64,000 nucleotides of DNA from Catenovulum maritimum (GCF_001050375.1 NZ_KQ130489.1:119072-183071), one strand, 5' to 3'. Numbered from the stretch's first letter, positions 10,285 through 20,787 are shown. Numbers and translations are program-made. The notes: a model not told the origin generated them from the letters alone.

Positions 10285-11157
10285 ATGAGTATTTTAATCA
10301 ACAAAGACACCAAAGTTATCTGCCAAGGTTTTACTGGTTCTCAAGGTACTTTCCACTCACAGCAAGCAATTGAGTACGGCACAAAAATGGTTGGCGGTGT
10401 AACGCCAGGCAAAGGTGGCCAAACCCATTTAGGCTTACCCGTTTTTAATACCGTAAAAGAAGCGGTAGAAGTAACAGGTGCTGAAGCTTCGGTTATTTAT
10501 GTCCCTGCACCTTTTTGTAAAGATTCAATTTTAGAAGCTGCTAATTCAGGCATTAAATTTATTGTTTGTATTACCGAAGGTATTCCTACCCTAGATATGC
10601 TTGAATGTAAGGTTAAATGTGATGAATTAGGTGTTCGTTTAATCGGTCCTAACTGTCCAGGTGTCATTACACCAGGCGAATGTAAAATTGGTATTATGCC
10701 AGGTCATATTCACTTACCAGGTAAAGTGGGTATTGTTTCTCGCTCAGGGACGCTAACATATGAAGCCGTAAAACAAACAACAGACACAGGCTTTGGTCAA
10801 TCTACTTGCGTCGGAATCGGTGGTGATCCAATTCCTGGTTCAAACTTCATTGATATTTTAGCTTTATTTGAAGCAGATCCAGCAACTGAAGCAATTGTCA
10901 TGATTGGTGAAATTGGTGGTACGGCAGAAGAAGAAGCAGCCGAATACATTAAGCATAATGTGACTAAACCTGTCGTTTCATATATTGCCGGTGTCACAGC
11001 ACCAGCGGGAAAACGCATGGGCCATGCAGGTGCGATTATCTCAGGTGGTAAAGGAACTGCAGAAGAAAAATTCGCAGCTCTACGAGAAGCAGGGGTAACA
11101 ACGGTTGATTCTTTAGCGGATATAGGCCGAGCATTAGCAGAAAAAACAGGCTGGTAA
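10285..11157 (+). CDS. sucD: Succinyl-CoA synthetase alpha subunit
   Basis: Alpha subunit of succinyl-CoA synthetase, which binds CoA and carries the phosphorylated His. 290 residues (E. coli 289). N-terminal CoA-binding fold with [18 protein letters not shown] and GGVTPGKGG; the phosphorylated His lies in the [14 protein letters not shown] segment; [15 protein letters not shown] is also conserved. It starts 2 bp after the sucC stop codon. A long perfect hairpin shared with the convergent panB gene follows. Confidence 0.98.
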   Translation: MSILINKDTKVICQGFTGSQGTFHSQQAIEYGTKMVGGVTPGKGGQTHLGLPVFNTVKEAVEVTGAEASVIYVPAPFCKDSILEAANSGIKFIVCITEGIPTLDMLECKVKCDELGVRLIGPNCPGVITPGECKIGIMPGHIHLPGKVGIVSRSGTLTYEAVKQTTDTGFGQSTCVGIGGDPIPGSNFIDILALFEADPATEAIVMIGEIGGTAEEEAAEYIKHNVTKPVVSYIAGVTAPAGKRMGHAGAIISGGKGTAEEKFAALREAGVTTVDSLADIGRALAEKTGW

Positions 11158-11172
11158 AATTGGCTTTTGAAT

Positions 11173-11202
11173 AAATTAGAGGCTCAAGTGAGCCTCTAAT
11201 TT
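11173..11202. terminator. Bidirectional terminator between sucD and panB
   Basis: Perfect 14-bp inverted repeat AAATTAGAGGCTCA (11173-11186) / TGAGCCTCTAATTT (11189-11202) between convergent genes. A/T arms on both sides allow it to act in either direction. Confidence 0.85.
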
Positions 11203-11206
11203 AGAT

Positions 11207-11962
11207 TTACTTTTCAGGAAAGCTTTTACTTTCAACTTCTTGTTTAAATTCAGTAACAACTTGATTAATTGTTTGGCTAACATGCGCATACTGTTTTGAA
11301 AATGGTGGCCAGTAATCACCAATTCCAAGTACATCATTAATCACCAAAACTTGTCCATCAGTATCCGAACCTGCGCCAATCCCGATAGTCGGAATTGATA
11401 ATAAATTCGTTATTTTTGCGCCTAACTCAGCCGGAATATGCTCTAGCACTATCATACCAGCACCTGCATTTTGCAGCGCTAATGAATCATTTAGAATTTG
11501 CTCAGCTTCTTCATCTGTTTTACCCGCTTTTTTAAAGCTTTGCGCTTTTTGAGGGGTTAAACCAGTATGTGCTACAACCTCAATATCATTTTGGGTTATT
11601 AAATTGACAGCATCTAAATAACGACCTTCCAATTTAACACTGTCGGCACCAGCTTGAATTAACTTTTGAGCATTTTCCAATGCTTGCGCTGGATCTTCAT
11701 AACTTAAATGGGGTAAATCACCGATTATATGAGTATTAGGAGCGCCACGTTTAACCGCGCTAATATGATAAATCATGTGTTCCATAGTCACGTCACGTGT
11801 ACTTGAGAAGCCCATTTCGACCATACCAACAGAATCGCCGACTAATATGATAGGAATACCAGCTTGCTCTAAACTACGAGCAACAGGACAATTATACGCG
11901 GTAAGCATGCTAATACGTTGCACGCCCTTTAATTTTTGTAATTGATTAAGAGTTTGTGTCAT
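11207..11962 (-). CDS. panB: 3-methyl-2-oxobutanoate hydroxymethyltransferase (stand-alone)
   Basis: Ketopantoate hydroxymethyltransferase, the first step of pantothenate synthesis, using methylene-tetrahydrofolate. 251 residues (typical about 263). The TIM-barrel motifs are present: SMLTAYNCPVARSLEQAG, ILVGDSVGM (first metal-binding Asp), KRGAPNTHIIGDLPH (second Asp), ADSVKLEG (active-site Lys) and IVLEHIPAEL (catalytic Glu), so the active site looks intact. panC, the usual partner, is not adjacent, and no other cofactor genes are nearby. It could be a second panB paralogue acting on a related ketoacid; the rest of the genome would decide. Confidence 0.85.
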   Translation of the reverse strand: MTQTLNQLQKLKGVQRISMLTAYNCPVARSLEQAGIPIILVGDSVGMVEMGFSSTRDVTMEHMIYHISAVKRGAPNTHIIGDLPHLSYEDPAQALENAQKLIQAGADSVKLEGRYLDAVNLITQNDIEVVAHTGLTPQKAQSFKKAGKTDEEAEQILNDSLALQNAGAGMIVLEHIPAELGAKITNLLSIPTIGIGAGSDTDGQVLVINDVLGIGDYWPPFSKQYAHVSQTINQVVTEFKQEVESKSFPEK

Positions 11963-12112
11963 GTTTTTCTTAATGCAAATGATTAATTGCTAAAGGATAC
12001 CTATTTAAACTCAAATCGGCAATTAATGGCTTTATATATGTCGTAAATAATCTGGCGACCAATAAAAACACTTTATGCTAAAATGCAATTTTTCACTATT
12101 TAAGAGTCTGGT

Positions 12113-13300
12113 TTGCAAAATAAATTTGATGTCATTATTTTAGGCGCTGGTGCTGCTGGTTTAATGTGCGCTGCAACTGCAGGTTATCAGGGTAAAAGTG
12201 TACTCGTATTAGATATGGGTAAAAAGCCAGGCCGTAAAATATTAATCAGTGGCGGTGGGCGCTGTAATTTCACCAACGAAAATGCATCACCTGCTAATTA
12301 CTTATGCGGTAACCCGCATTTTGTTAAATCTTGTTTGAGCCGTTACACTCAAAACGATTTTATAGAACTGGTTGATAGACATGGATTAGCCTACCACCAT
12401 AAAACACTTGGCCAGCTTTTTTGCGATAACTCAGCACAAGATATTGTCGATATATTATTAACTGAGTGTGATTGGGCAGGGGTGCAATTACAACTCAGAA
12501 GTGAAGTTTTATCGGTTACAAAAATCGATGAAGCATACCAATTAAATACGACAAGTGGCGATTATGTGTGTGAATCGCTAGTGGTTGCATCAGGCGGTTT
12601 AACTATGCCTAAGTTAGGCGCAACGCCGATTGGCTATAAAATTGCCGAGCAATTTGGTATTAAGGTGTTACCAACAACCGCAGCCTTAGTGCCCTTTACT
12701 TTACATGATCATGATAAGCAAAGATTTGATGGTTTATCAGGCATCAGCATAGATTGTTTAGTTACCTCAGAAGATAAAACCAGTTTTAGAGAAAATATCT
12801 TATTTACTCACAGAGGCTTATCCGGCCCAGCTATTTTACAAATATCATCTTATTGGAAGGCAGGGCAGGCTGTTAGTATTAACTTGTTACCGGACACAAA
12901 CTTAACTCAAGTGATTGAAAATTGGCGTCAAACCAGTGCTAAAAAATCACTCAAAAATTGTCTCACCCAAGTACTCCCAAGTCGATTTATCGAGATTTTA
13001 ATTAAAGAAGAAGCAATTCCCGATAAAGCAGTTAACCAATTAACTCATAGTGAAATTAATCATATTGCTGATTATTTACATAACTGGACAATTAAACCAA
13101 ATGGCACAGAGGGCTATCGCACAGCCGAGGTTACTCTCGGTGGCGTTGATACAGATGAGCTCAGCTCCAAAACTTTCGAAGCGAAAAAATCCAAGGGTTT
13201 ATACTTTATCGGTGAGGTAACAGACGTTACCGGATGGCTAGGAGGTTATAACTTCCAATATGCTTGGAGTAGTGGTGTTGCATGTGGACAGGCGGTGTAA
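12113..13300 (+). CDS. BaiN/YhiN-family NAD(P)/FAD-dependent oxidoreductase
   Basis: Flavoprotein of the HI0933/BaiN family; the physiological substrate of most members is unknown. 395 residues. N-terminal Rossmann motif VIILGAGAAGLMCA, followed by KKPGRKILISGGGRCNFTN, the family signature. ASGGLTMPKLGATPIGY and the C-terminal GEVTDVTGWLGGYNFQYAWSSG are also typical. The start is a TTG at 12113, because no ATG or GTG lies nearby in frame before the Rossmann strand. A hairpin follows at 13320. It is a single-gene unit. Confidence 0.88.
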   Translation: MQNKFDVIILGAGAAGLMCAATAGYQGKSVLVLDMGKKPGRKILISGGGRCNFTNENASPANYLCGNPHFVKSCLSRYTQNDFIELVDRHGLAYHHKTLGQLFCDNSAQDIVDILLTECDWAGVQLQLRSEVLSVTKIDEAYQLNTTSGDYVCESLVVASGGLTMPKLGATPIGYKIAEQFGIKVLPTTAALVPFTLHDHDKQRFDGLSGISIDCLVTSEDKTSFRENILFTHRGLSGPAILQISSYWKAGQAVSINLLPDTNLTQVIENWRQTSAKKSLKNCLTQVLPSRFIEILIKEEAIPDKAVNQLTHSEINHIADYLHNWTIKPNGTEGYRTAEVTLGGVDTDELSSKTFEAKKSKGLYFIGEVTDVTGWLGGYNFQYAWSSGVACGQAV

Positions 13301-13319
13301 GCAAAACGGATTAAAATTA

Positions 13320-13346
13320 AATTGTGCAGAGAGAGTCTGCACAATT
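13320..13346 (+). terminator. Hairpin after the BaiN-family gene
   Basis: Perfect 11-bp stem AATTGTGCAGA (13320-13330) / TCTGCACAATT (13336-13346) with loop GAGAG, 20 bp after the stop codon. The T run after it is poor, so the terminator call is moderate. Confidence 0.6.
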
Positions 13347-13628
13347 GTTATTTGCCACTGGTTATTAGTCACTAATTAAATCGAATCCAAGTGTTGTTAT
13401 TCCATATTGCTGAAAACGAATATTAGGTTATCTGGAATCGTCATTATAATAAGCGCTGATTTTAAATAACAAGCACGAAATGATTCTCAATATTTTATTA
13501 CATCATCAACTTAATTATCGGTTAAAGTTTCTATAATAACCTAAACTCTACAAAATGGCGGCATCGACTTTTTGTACTTAAATTAAGCGCCTGTTCCTAT
13601 TATCTTTGCTGCCGATCAAATTCCATAT
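13347..13628. other. Gene-free stretch upstream of the galactanase
   Basis: Between the hairpin and the first operator-like repeat I see no ORF and no clear repeat. The stretch is AT-rich and probably contains part of the galactanase control region. AACCTAAACTC at about 13533 resembles the end of the MITE family described at 18309, but no matching second end was found. Confidence 0.4.
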
Positions 13629-13652
13629 AAAGTTAATCGTTTACTTTAATTG
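13629..13652 (+). promoter_or_regulatory. LacI-type operator, copy 1 (galactanase)
   Basis: The core AAAGTTAATCGTTTACTTT is an imperfect palindrome with arms AAAGTnAA / TTnACTTT, followed by AATTG. It recurs almost unchanged 97 bp downstream. The shape, with a central CG inside A/T-rich arms, is that of LacI/GalR-family operators controlling sugar-use genes; the regulator is not in this window. Confidence 0.6.
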
Positions 13653-13725
13653 TTTTAATTTATAACCATATATAACGAATTTTGTAGTTTACTCAAATAA
13701 TATCCACTTTAATTGTTGATAAAAT

Positions 13726-13749
13726 AAAGGTAATCGTTTACTTTAATTT
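13726..13749 (+). promoter_or_regulatory. LacI-type operator, copy 2 (galactanase)
   Basis: Second copy, AAAGGTAATCGTTTACTTT plus AATTT, differing from copy 1 at one core base and at the last flanking base. It ends 26 bp before the galactanase ATG, where a bound repressor would block transcription or initiation. The 97-bp spacing suits looping by a tetrameric regulator (inference). Confidence 0.6.
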
Positions 13750-13775
13750 ATCGATAACAAAATATTTACATTATT

Positions 13776-16136
13776 ATGATTAATTACGCTTCTATATTAA
13801 AAAGTATGTCTTTGTTAATTTGTTTAGCTAGCTGTTCGACAGATATAAAACTTAGTTCTGAACCCGATACCCATGAACAAACTTTACCACATGACTCTGG
13901 GATTTATGTACAGCCAATTCAGAGCTTGCATACTAACTTTATAAAAGGGGCGGATATTTCGACTTTAATTGAAGTTGAAGCAAATGGGGGACAGTTTTAT
14001 GATGAAAATGGCCAACAACAAGATGCATTAGAAGTTTTGGCTGAACATGGTATTAATTGGGCAAGAATAAGATTATGGAATGACCCTTATAATGTTTCAT
14101 GGGTAACAAATATTCTTGGCTATGATGTACCTGGTGCTGTCGGAGGGGGGACTAATGATCTGACTAAAACCATTAATTTAGCTAAACGAGCAAAATCGTT
14201 GGGCATGCAAGTTTTGTTAGATTTCCATTACAGTGATTTTTGGACACATCCTGGCCAACAGTATATACCTGATGCTTGGGTAGACTTAACCGAGCAACAA
14301 GTTCAACAAGCCCTTTATGATTTTACTTATGACACTTTAATCGCTATGAATAATTCAGGTGTGTTTCCTGATATGGTGCAAATAGGTAACGAAATTAACA
14401 CTGGGCTAGTATCACCAATCGGAGATGATGTTACTTCAGCTGCAGCGATCGCTCTATTACAAAATGGTATTAAGGCGGTTAGAGATGCAGAAACTGAAAC
14501 CAATAATACAGCTCAAATTATGCTTCATTTAGCCGAAGGCGGTAAATCGCACGTTTTCACCCGAGCTTTCGATGCTTTTACTACTGCTGGTCTTGATTAC
14601 GACATTATTGGTGCTTCTTACTATCCATATTGGCATGGCAGCTTAGCTGATTTACAAAACACGTTAGATACAGTAAGCCAAAGGTATAATAAGCCTGTGA
14701 TTGTAGTTGAAACAGCTTCGGCATTTACCTTGGAAACGGGGCCTGATGGCGGCTCAAATATTTTCGGCAGCACGGATGAAGAAAATGCTGGCTTTAAAGC
14801 AAGTGCTCAAGGTCAGGCAACTGCGATAAGAGAAGTTATCAATGTAATTGCAAATGTACCGAATCAACAAGGTGTCGGTGTTTTTTACTGGGAGCCTAGT
14901 TGGTTAGGTGTCTCTGGTGCTGGCTGGGCTACAGGCAAAACAAATGGTTGGGAGAACCAAGCTTTATTTGATTATGAAGGCAAGGTACTTGATTCTATGG
15001 ATGTTTTTTGGAAAGTGTCAACCAAGGAAATAGTAACACCGCCTAACATTGTAAATATCGAACCTATTCGTATCGAAGTAGAACAAGCCGAACCGGTTAA
15101 CTTACCTCAACAAGTTAAAGCTTTATATACTGATGATGCTTGGAGATTAGTGGATGTCACATGGCAAAACACTGCATCATCTGATCTTGTTGGCACGTAT
15201 GAAATTAAAGGATTAGTTGGACTAATAGAAGTAAGTTTACAGATTAGAGTTATTGAAAAAGTACAAGCTGATAACCAAAGCGCATTATTAAATGATAGCT
15301 TTGAAACTGGCTCATTCTTGCCATGGAAGTTAGGGGATGGTGATGCAGGTTTGATCGTGACAAGTAACCCAGATGACGTATACAAGGGGGAATATGCTAT
15401 CCATTTTTGGCTAGATAAGGATATTTTGCAAAGCCTTACTCAAACTCAAAAAGTGAGTAATGGACGTTATAAAGTCAGTTTAATGTCCATGGGAGGGGAT
15501 GCTGTAAACAATTTGTCTAAGTTAATTGCAACTAGTGCAGACGAGAGCCAAACGGCAGCCATTCAATTTTCAAGCTGGGGCGTGTGGCATGAATCCAGCG
15601 TTGAGATAGAGGTTACTGATGAAAACTTAACTGTCAGTTTAGCATTAAACGAAGCTGAAAATACTTACGGTAATATAGATCATATAAAAGCTGAGCCTAT
15701 TAGTGCTAACTTGTTAGTGAATGCTGGATTTGAAAGTCCAGATATATCACCTTGGATTATCAGTGACCAAAGCTTTGGTTTAGCTCTAACGAGTATTGCA
15801 GACGAAGTTTATTCTGGGCAGCAAGCTATGCATTTTTGGAATGATAACTCAATTTCGACCAATATTAGCCAGACACTGACTTTGGACAATGGGCAATATA
15901 GTGTTTCAGGTTTTTTTATGGGGGGGGATGCAACCAATAATCAATCTTTATTAAAGGCAACCAGTGGTGATAACGCTAGTTGGTCACAGATAGTGTTTAA
16001 CGGTTGGGCAATATGGAATAAATCTGAGTTGATAATTGATGTAATAGACAATTCACTTACAGTTGAAATTATTCTAGATGAAGCAGCCAATACTTGGGGG
16101 AATTTTGATGATATTCTCATCAAAAAAGTAAATTAA
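13776..16136 (+). CDS. GH53 endo-beta-1,4-galactanase lipoprotein with two CBM61-like modules
   Basis: Arabinogalactan endo-beta-1,4-galactanase, cleaving the galactan side chains of pectin. 786 residues. The lipoprotein signal peptide has lipobox LASC with Cys20. The GH53 domain covers about 54-415 (FIKGADISTL, INWARIRLWNDP, LLDFHYSDFW), with acid/base Glu206 in VQIGNEIN and nucleophile Glu312 in VIVVETAS. A Big_4-like Ig domain (about 424-495) follows, then two related C-terminal modules (about 505-645 and 648-786), both with N-FE-PW, a GGDA(V/T)NN segment and A.NT(Y/W)GN; these resemble CBM61, known to bind beta-1,4-galactan. Two operator-like repeats lie upstream. No transporter or TonB receptor is adjacent, so the gene looks like an isolated accessory gene. 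Outer-membrane attachment is inferred. Confidence 0.88.
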   Translation: MINYASILKSMSLLICLASCSTDIKLSSEPDTHEQTLPHDSGIYVQPIQSLHTNFIKGADISTLIEVEANGGQFYDENGQQQDALEVLAEHGINWARIRLWNDPYNVSWVTNILGYDVPGAVGGGTNDLTKTINLAKRAKSLGMQVLLDFHYSDFWTHPGQQYIPDAWVDLTEQQVQQALYDFTYDTLIAMNNSGVFPDMVQIGNEINTGLVSPIGDDVTSAAAIALLQNGIKAVRDAETETNNTAQIMLHLAEGGKSHVFTRAFDAFTTAGLDYDIIGASYYPYWHGSLADLQNTLDTVSQRYNKPVIVVETASAFTLETGPDGGSNIFGSTDEENAGFKASAQGQATAIREVINVIANVPNQQGVGVFYWEPSWLGVSGAGWATGKTNGWENQALFDYEGKVLDSMDVFWKVSTKEIVTPPNIVNIEPIRIEVEQAEPVNLPQQVKALYTDDAWRLVDVTWQNTASSDLVGTYEIKGLVGLIEVSLQIRVIEKVQADNQSALLNDSFETGSFLPWKLGDGDAGLIVTSNPDDVYKGEYAIHFWLDKDILQSLTQTQKVSNGRYKVSLMSMGGDAVNNLSKLIATSADESQTAAIQFSSWGVWHESSVEIEVTDENLTVSLALNEAENTYGNIDHIKAEPISANLLVNAGFESPDISPWIISDQSFGLALTSIADEVYSGQQAMHFWNDNSISTNISQTLTLDNGQYSVSGFFMGGDATNNQSLLKATSGDNASWSQIVFNGWAIWNKSELIIDVIDNSLTVEIILDEAANTWGNFDDILIKKVN

Positions 16137-16175
16137 CGAATTAAAATATTTTGATTAAATTGGCTAAAACCTTAA

Positions 16176-16200
16176 AAGGCTAATCAAATTGAATAGCCTT
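16176..16200. terminator. Possible hairpin between galactanase and fghA
   Basis: Stem AAGGCTA (16176-16182) / TAGCCTT (16194-16200) with an 11-nt loop between convergent genes. It is short and has no clear T run. Confidence 0.35.
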
Positions 16201-16224
16201 CTGAATGAAAACATCTAATTTGTA

Positions 16225-17082
16225 CTATTTTGAGGTTAAATTTGAATTAAAAAACCTTAAATGTTGTTCTATAAAACTAGAGATAAAGAAATAACTATGG
16301 TCATAGCCAACTTCTAAACAATAGGTAAGTGGATAGTTGTTTTGCTCGGCGGCAGCAATTAAATTATCCGGCATGAGTTGCTCGGCTAAAAAATTATCAC
16401 TATCACCTTGTGAGATTAAAATAGGTAACTTGTTTGAATCTGCAATATTACGTTTAATTAACTCAGTCGCATCATATTCCAGCCAGAGAGTTGGATTGTC
16501 ACCTAGGTATGCGGTGAAAGCCTTAATTCCCCAAGGACATTTAGTTGGATTACAAATTGGACTAAACGCCGAAATACTAGAGTATTTTTCTGGATTTTTT
16601 AAGCCAATTGTTAAAGCGCCATGGCCTCCCATAGAATGACCACTTATGCCTTGTTGTTTATTAACAGGGAAGTTGTTTTGGATAATCTCAGGCAGTTCAT
16701 TCACAATATAATCGTACATATTGTAATAAGTCTGCCAAGGTGATTCAGTCGCATTTAAATAAAAACCAGCACCTAAACCTAAGTCGTAACTCTGCTCAGT
16801 ATCGTCAGGTACATTTTCCCCTCTTGGGCTAGTATCTGGCGCAACAATGGCAATGCCGAGCTCAGCAGCAAGTTTAAATGCCCCAGCTTTTTGCATAAAG
16901 TTTTCATCTGTACAGGTTAAACCTGATAACCAGTATAAAACAGGTACGGTTTGACCTTGCTGCACTTGTGGCGGTAGATAAATAGCAAATTTCATTGTGC
17001 AGTTATTAACTGCTGAAACATGAGTGAATTGTTGATGTAATCCAGCAAAAACTTTGCTTGAAGAAACTTGTGTTAGTGTCAT
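16225..17082 (-). CDS. fghA: S-formylglutathione hydrolase
   Basis: Esterase-D-type serine hydrolase that splits S-formylglutathione to formate and glutathione, the second step of glutathione-dependent formaldehyde detoxification. 285 residues, alpha/beta-hydrolase fold. Nucleophile Ser150 is in GHSMGGHGAL, the acid is in QGDSDNFL (Asp227/229) and His262 is in GYDHSYFF. The LSGLTCTDENF oxyanion region and the APDTSPRG segment are family signatures. It lies 55 bp downstream of frmA on the same strand, so the two form one operon acting in sequence. Confidence 0.95.
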   Translation of the reverse strand: MTLTQVSSSKVFAGLHQQFTHVSAVNNCTMKFAIYLPPQVQQGQTVPVLYWLSGLTCTDENFMQKAGAFKLAAELGIAIVAPDTSPRGENVPDDTEQSYDLGLGAGFYLNATESPWQTYYNMYDYIVNELPEIIQNNFPVNKQQGISGHSMGGHGALTIGLKNPEKYSSISAFSPICNPTKCPWGIKAFTAYLGDNPTLWLEYDATELIKRNIADSNKLPILISQGDSDNFLAEQLMPDNLIAAAEQNNYPLTYCLEVGYDHSYFFISSFIEQHLRFFNSNLTSK

Positions 17083-17137
17083 TTTAATAACTAGGCGAGG
17101 GGATTATCCTAGCCTAGCTCCATATTAAAGGCCGTGA

Positions 17138-18505
<1,368 letters not shown>

Positions 18506-18615
18506 AGTATTCTTCAGGTCTAATTTAAATTTAATCAATTTTTCAGTTATTATAATTATCTCCGTATGGTTTGTAATCTAGCTAATCTGTAAATTATTTT
18601 TACTCAGAGGTAATA

Positions 18616-19497
18616 ATGTTGAAATGGCAGGGTATATCCGAATTTGTTGCTGTGGCTGAAACTCAAAGTTTTACCAAAGCCGCGCAAAAGCTAAATGTAT
18701 CGACCGCCCATGTAAGCCGGCAACTTAATAGTTTAGAGCATAGGTTAAAGGTGAAATTACTATATAGAACAACTAGAAAAGTAAGCTTAACTGATGTTGG
18801 CAGTCATTTTTACCAAGAATGTCGCTTGTCGCTAGATGCACTCGATAACGCCGTTAACTCTATAACTGAATCCGAATCTTCAATTACAGGTAAGATAAGC
18901 ATTACAGCGCCGACTAATTATGGCGAGCTTACAATAATTCCCATGTTAAATGATTTTATCCTGCAATATCCAGAGATTAAATTAGATCTAAAATTAACTA
19001 ACCAAAGACTAGATTTAGTCGAAGACGGCATAGACCTAGCAATTCGACTGGGCGAGTTAGAAAACTCCACTTTGATGGCAACTAAATTGACGAGTCGCAA
19101 AATTCATTTATGTTCATCTACAGATTATGTGAAATCTTACGGTATGGTGAATGCGTTAAATGACTTAGATAAACATAACTGTTTATTGGGCACAGCGGAT
19201 CACTGGCAATTTACCCAAGCGGGAAAGTTAAAGCGCGTCAGAGTTTCAGGTAATTTAAGATATAACAGTGGTTATGGTTTATTAGATGCAGCATTGAAAG
19301 GGATTGGTTTAATTCAGCTGCCGGATTACTTTGTCAAAGATAAAATTCAATCAGGTGAATTAATTAGGCACCTAACAGATTACGAAATCACACAAGATCC
19401 AATTTGGGCCGTCTACCCATATAATAAACAAGTGTCAAAACGGGTGAAGTTACTGATTAGTTATTTAAAACAGCAATTTCTCTCTCCACCAAATTAA
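18616..19497 (+). CDS. LysR-family transcriptional regulator
   Basis: LysR-type regulator, 293 residues. N-terminal winged helix (about 1-60: FVAVAETQSFTKAAQKLNVSTAHVSRQLNSLE), then a two-lobed periplasmic-binding-like effector domain (about 88-290). The MLKWQGISEFV N-terminus and the DGIDLAIRLGEL segment match the subgroup often found next to glutathione-dependent formaldehyde genes. AGAGGT stands 6 bp before the ATG. It is divergent from frmA-fghA, which makes control of that operon likely, but the effector is not deducible. The MITE between the two genes may have altered the original operator. Confidence 0.88.
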   Translation: MLKWQGISEFVAVAETQSFTKAAQKLNVSTAHVSRQLNSLEHRLKVKLLYRTTRKVSLTDVGSHFYQECRLSLDALDNAVNSITESESSITGKISITAPTNYGELTIIPMLNDFILQYPEIKLDLKLTNQRLDLVEDGIDLAIRLGELENSTLMATKLTSRKIHLCSSTDYVKSYGMVNALNDLDKHNCLLGTADHWQFTQAGKLKRVRVSGNLRYNSGYGLLDAALKGIGLIQLPDYFVKDKIQSGELIRHLTDYEITQDPIWAVYPYNKQVSKRVKLLISYLKQQFLSPPN

Positions 19498-19509
19498 AAC
19501 GATACAGAG

Positions 19510-20181
19510 TTAAAATTGATAACCAAGTGATAAGCCAAACCAGTCTTGATTTGTTAAGTCTGCTTGTTTTAAGTGAGTGCCAATCCAATTCTTTTCATAT
19601 TGAAATATGACAGATAAAGAATCCATCATTTGATAAGTCATTACGGCACCAATTCGACTTGAATTATAACCTTGATAGTTCTCATCAGCGTATCCATTGT
19701 CATAACTCGCAATAACATATGTATTTAAACTTAATAACTCTAGGTTGAGTAACTGGTTATTAAAACCAGACTCAATAAACCAAGCATTAGCTTCTAGACT
19801 GTATACTGCTTCAATGAATGGTACGAAAAGATCCGTGGCTTGATACTCTACGCCAATGATTAGCTCGTTATCATTTTCATTATCTTTAAAAAATTGAAAA
19901 TGACTTAAACCCGCGTAAAGATTGAATTGGTTTAATTCGGTTTGATAATAAGCGGATGCTGAAAATTCGTCAGTCTCTTTGGAATTACCGTAACTTATTT
20001 CAAGGCTATAGTTTTTATCGATTTGGCTAGTGAGATTAAGCCATCGAAATGCTTCATTTGATACAAGCCTAGCTTCGCTAATATACTGGGAATGATAGGC
20101 TAATAACAACTCAGACTCAGCTGATTGACAGCTAAAGTGGGCGAATACAACACAAATCGCAGAGGGTAGCTTGTAATTCAA
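19510..20181 (-). CDS. Predicted outer-membrane beta-barrel protein, function unknown
   Basis: 223 residues, not recognised as a named family. An N-terminal hydrophobic stretch with CQSAES suggests a signal peptide. The rest alternates polar and aromatic residues in beta-strand patterns (YYQTELNQFNLYAGLSHFQFF, IIGVEYQATDLFVPFIEAVYS) and the chain ends in GLSLGYQF with a terminal Phe, the usual signal for outer-membrane insertion. It is short, about 8-10 strands. It is convergent with the LysR gene and divergent from the next small gene. Function unknown; a porin-like or surface role is inferred only from the fold signature. Confidence 0.65.
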   Translation of the reverse strand: MNYKLPSAICVVFAHFSCQSAESELLLAYHSQYISEARLVSNEAFRWLNLTSQIDKNYSLEISYGNSKETDEFSASAYYQTELNQFNLYAGLSHFQFFKDNENDNELIIGVEYQATDLFVPFIEAVYSLEANAWFIESGFNNQLLNLELLSLNTYVIASYDNGYADENYQGYNSSRIGAVMTYQMMDSLSVIFQYEKNWIGTHLKQADLTNQDWFGLSLGYQF

Positions 20182-20234
20182 ATATGCTCCGGATAACTAA
20201 ATGGAAAAAGATGCGTTTTAAATAGTGATAAATT

Positions 20235-20292
20235 CAACTGCTGGAGTATAATTTAAATATACATCGTATATTTAAATGTTGTCCAGCAATTG
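20235..20292. promoter_or_regulatory. Nested 58-bp dyad upstream of the AP2-like gene
   Basis: Outer arms CAACTGCTGGA (20235-20245) and TCCAGCAATTG (20282-20292), one mismatch; inner perfect arms ATTTAAATATAC (20251-20262) and GTATATTTAAAT (20266-20277) with an ATC centre. It lies 38 bp before the next start codon. It could be an operator for a dimeric protein or a structured leader. Confidence 0.6.
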
Positions 20293-20330
20293 ATTTACAA
20301 GGAATGTTGCTAATTTAAAGAATTAATCCT

Positions 20331-20783
20331 ATGACTATTATGTTTCACCCTAATAAAACGAATCCAGAACGCTTTCGAGTATTAGACAAGGAACTAAAAA
20401 TTCAAAAATACTTTTCTATTAAGCAGCATGGCTTAGCTAAAGCCAAAAAGTTAGCTGAAGAGTTTCAGCAAACCATAGATAAGAAAAAACGTTATAGACA
20501 ATTAAAACGAGATCTTGGTATCAATAAGTTGTTTCGAGAAGATGGCAGTATAAAAGGTGTCAAAAGAATTAAAAGAGAACGCCCAAATCGTAAACCTTAT
20601 GAGTGTTTTGCGGTTCAGGTTACAATTGCACCTAAAACCCACAAATCTACAGAAATTATAATTAAAGATGATTTTCAAGCTGCATACGAAAAGCTTCAAC
20701 AAAGCTTACTGAGCTTTCATAATATTGAAAATTCAGCTGAAATTAAGGATATGTTCGCACAAGCCAAAAGGTTATATTGGTAG
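20331..20783 (+). CDS. Small basic protein with AP2-like repeats, function unknown
   Basis: 150 residues, lysine/arginine-rich, no signal peptide or membrane segment. The N-terminal part (about 12-48, FRVLDKELKIQKYFSIKQHG then AKAKKLAEEF) resembles an AP2-type DNA-binding module in its strand-strand-helix pattern. A second, weaker copy may lie at about 90-130 (CFAVQVTIAP to AAYEKLQQSL). The assignment is tentative. ATGs at 20331 and 20340 are both possible starts. The nested dyad just upstream could be a site for autoregulation (inference). A hairpin follows before the convergent glycerol-3-phosphate dehydrogenase gene. Confidence 0.6.
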   Translation: MTIMFHPNKTNPERFRVLDKELKIQKYFSIKQHGLAKAKKLAEEFQQTIDKKKRYRQLKRDLGINKLFREDGSIKGVKRIKRERPNRKPYECFAVQVTIAPKTHKSTEIIIKDDFQAAYEKLQQSLLSFHNIENSAEIKDMFAQAKRLYW

Positions 20784-20787
20784 TTTT

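Noticed and set aside
13899..16136. Possible polysaccharide utilisation locus around the galactanase
   Set aside because: Only the galactanase is carbohydrate-related; the neighbours are a BaiN flavoprotein and formaldehyde genes. There is no SusC/D pair or TonB receptor.
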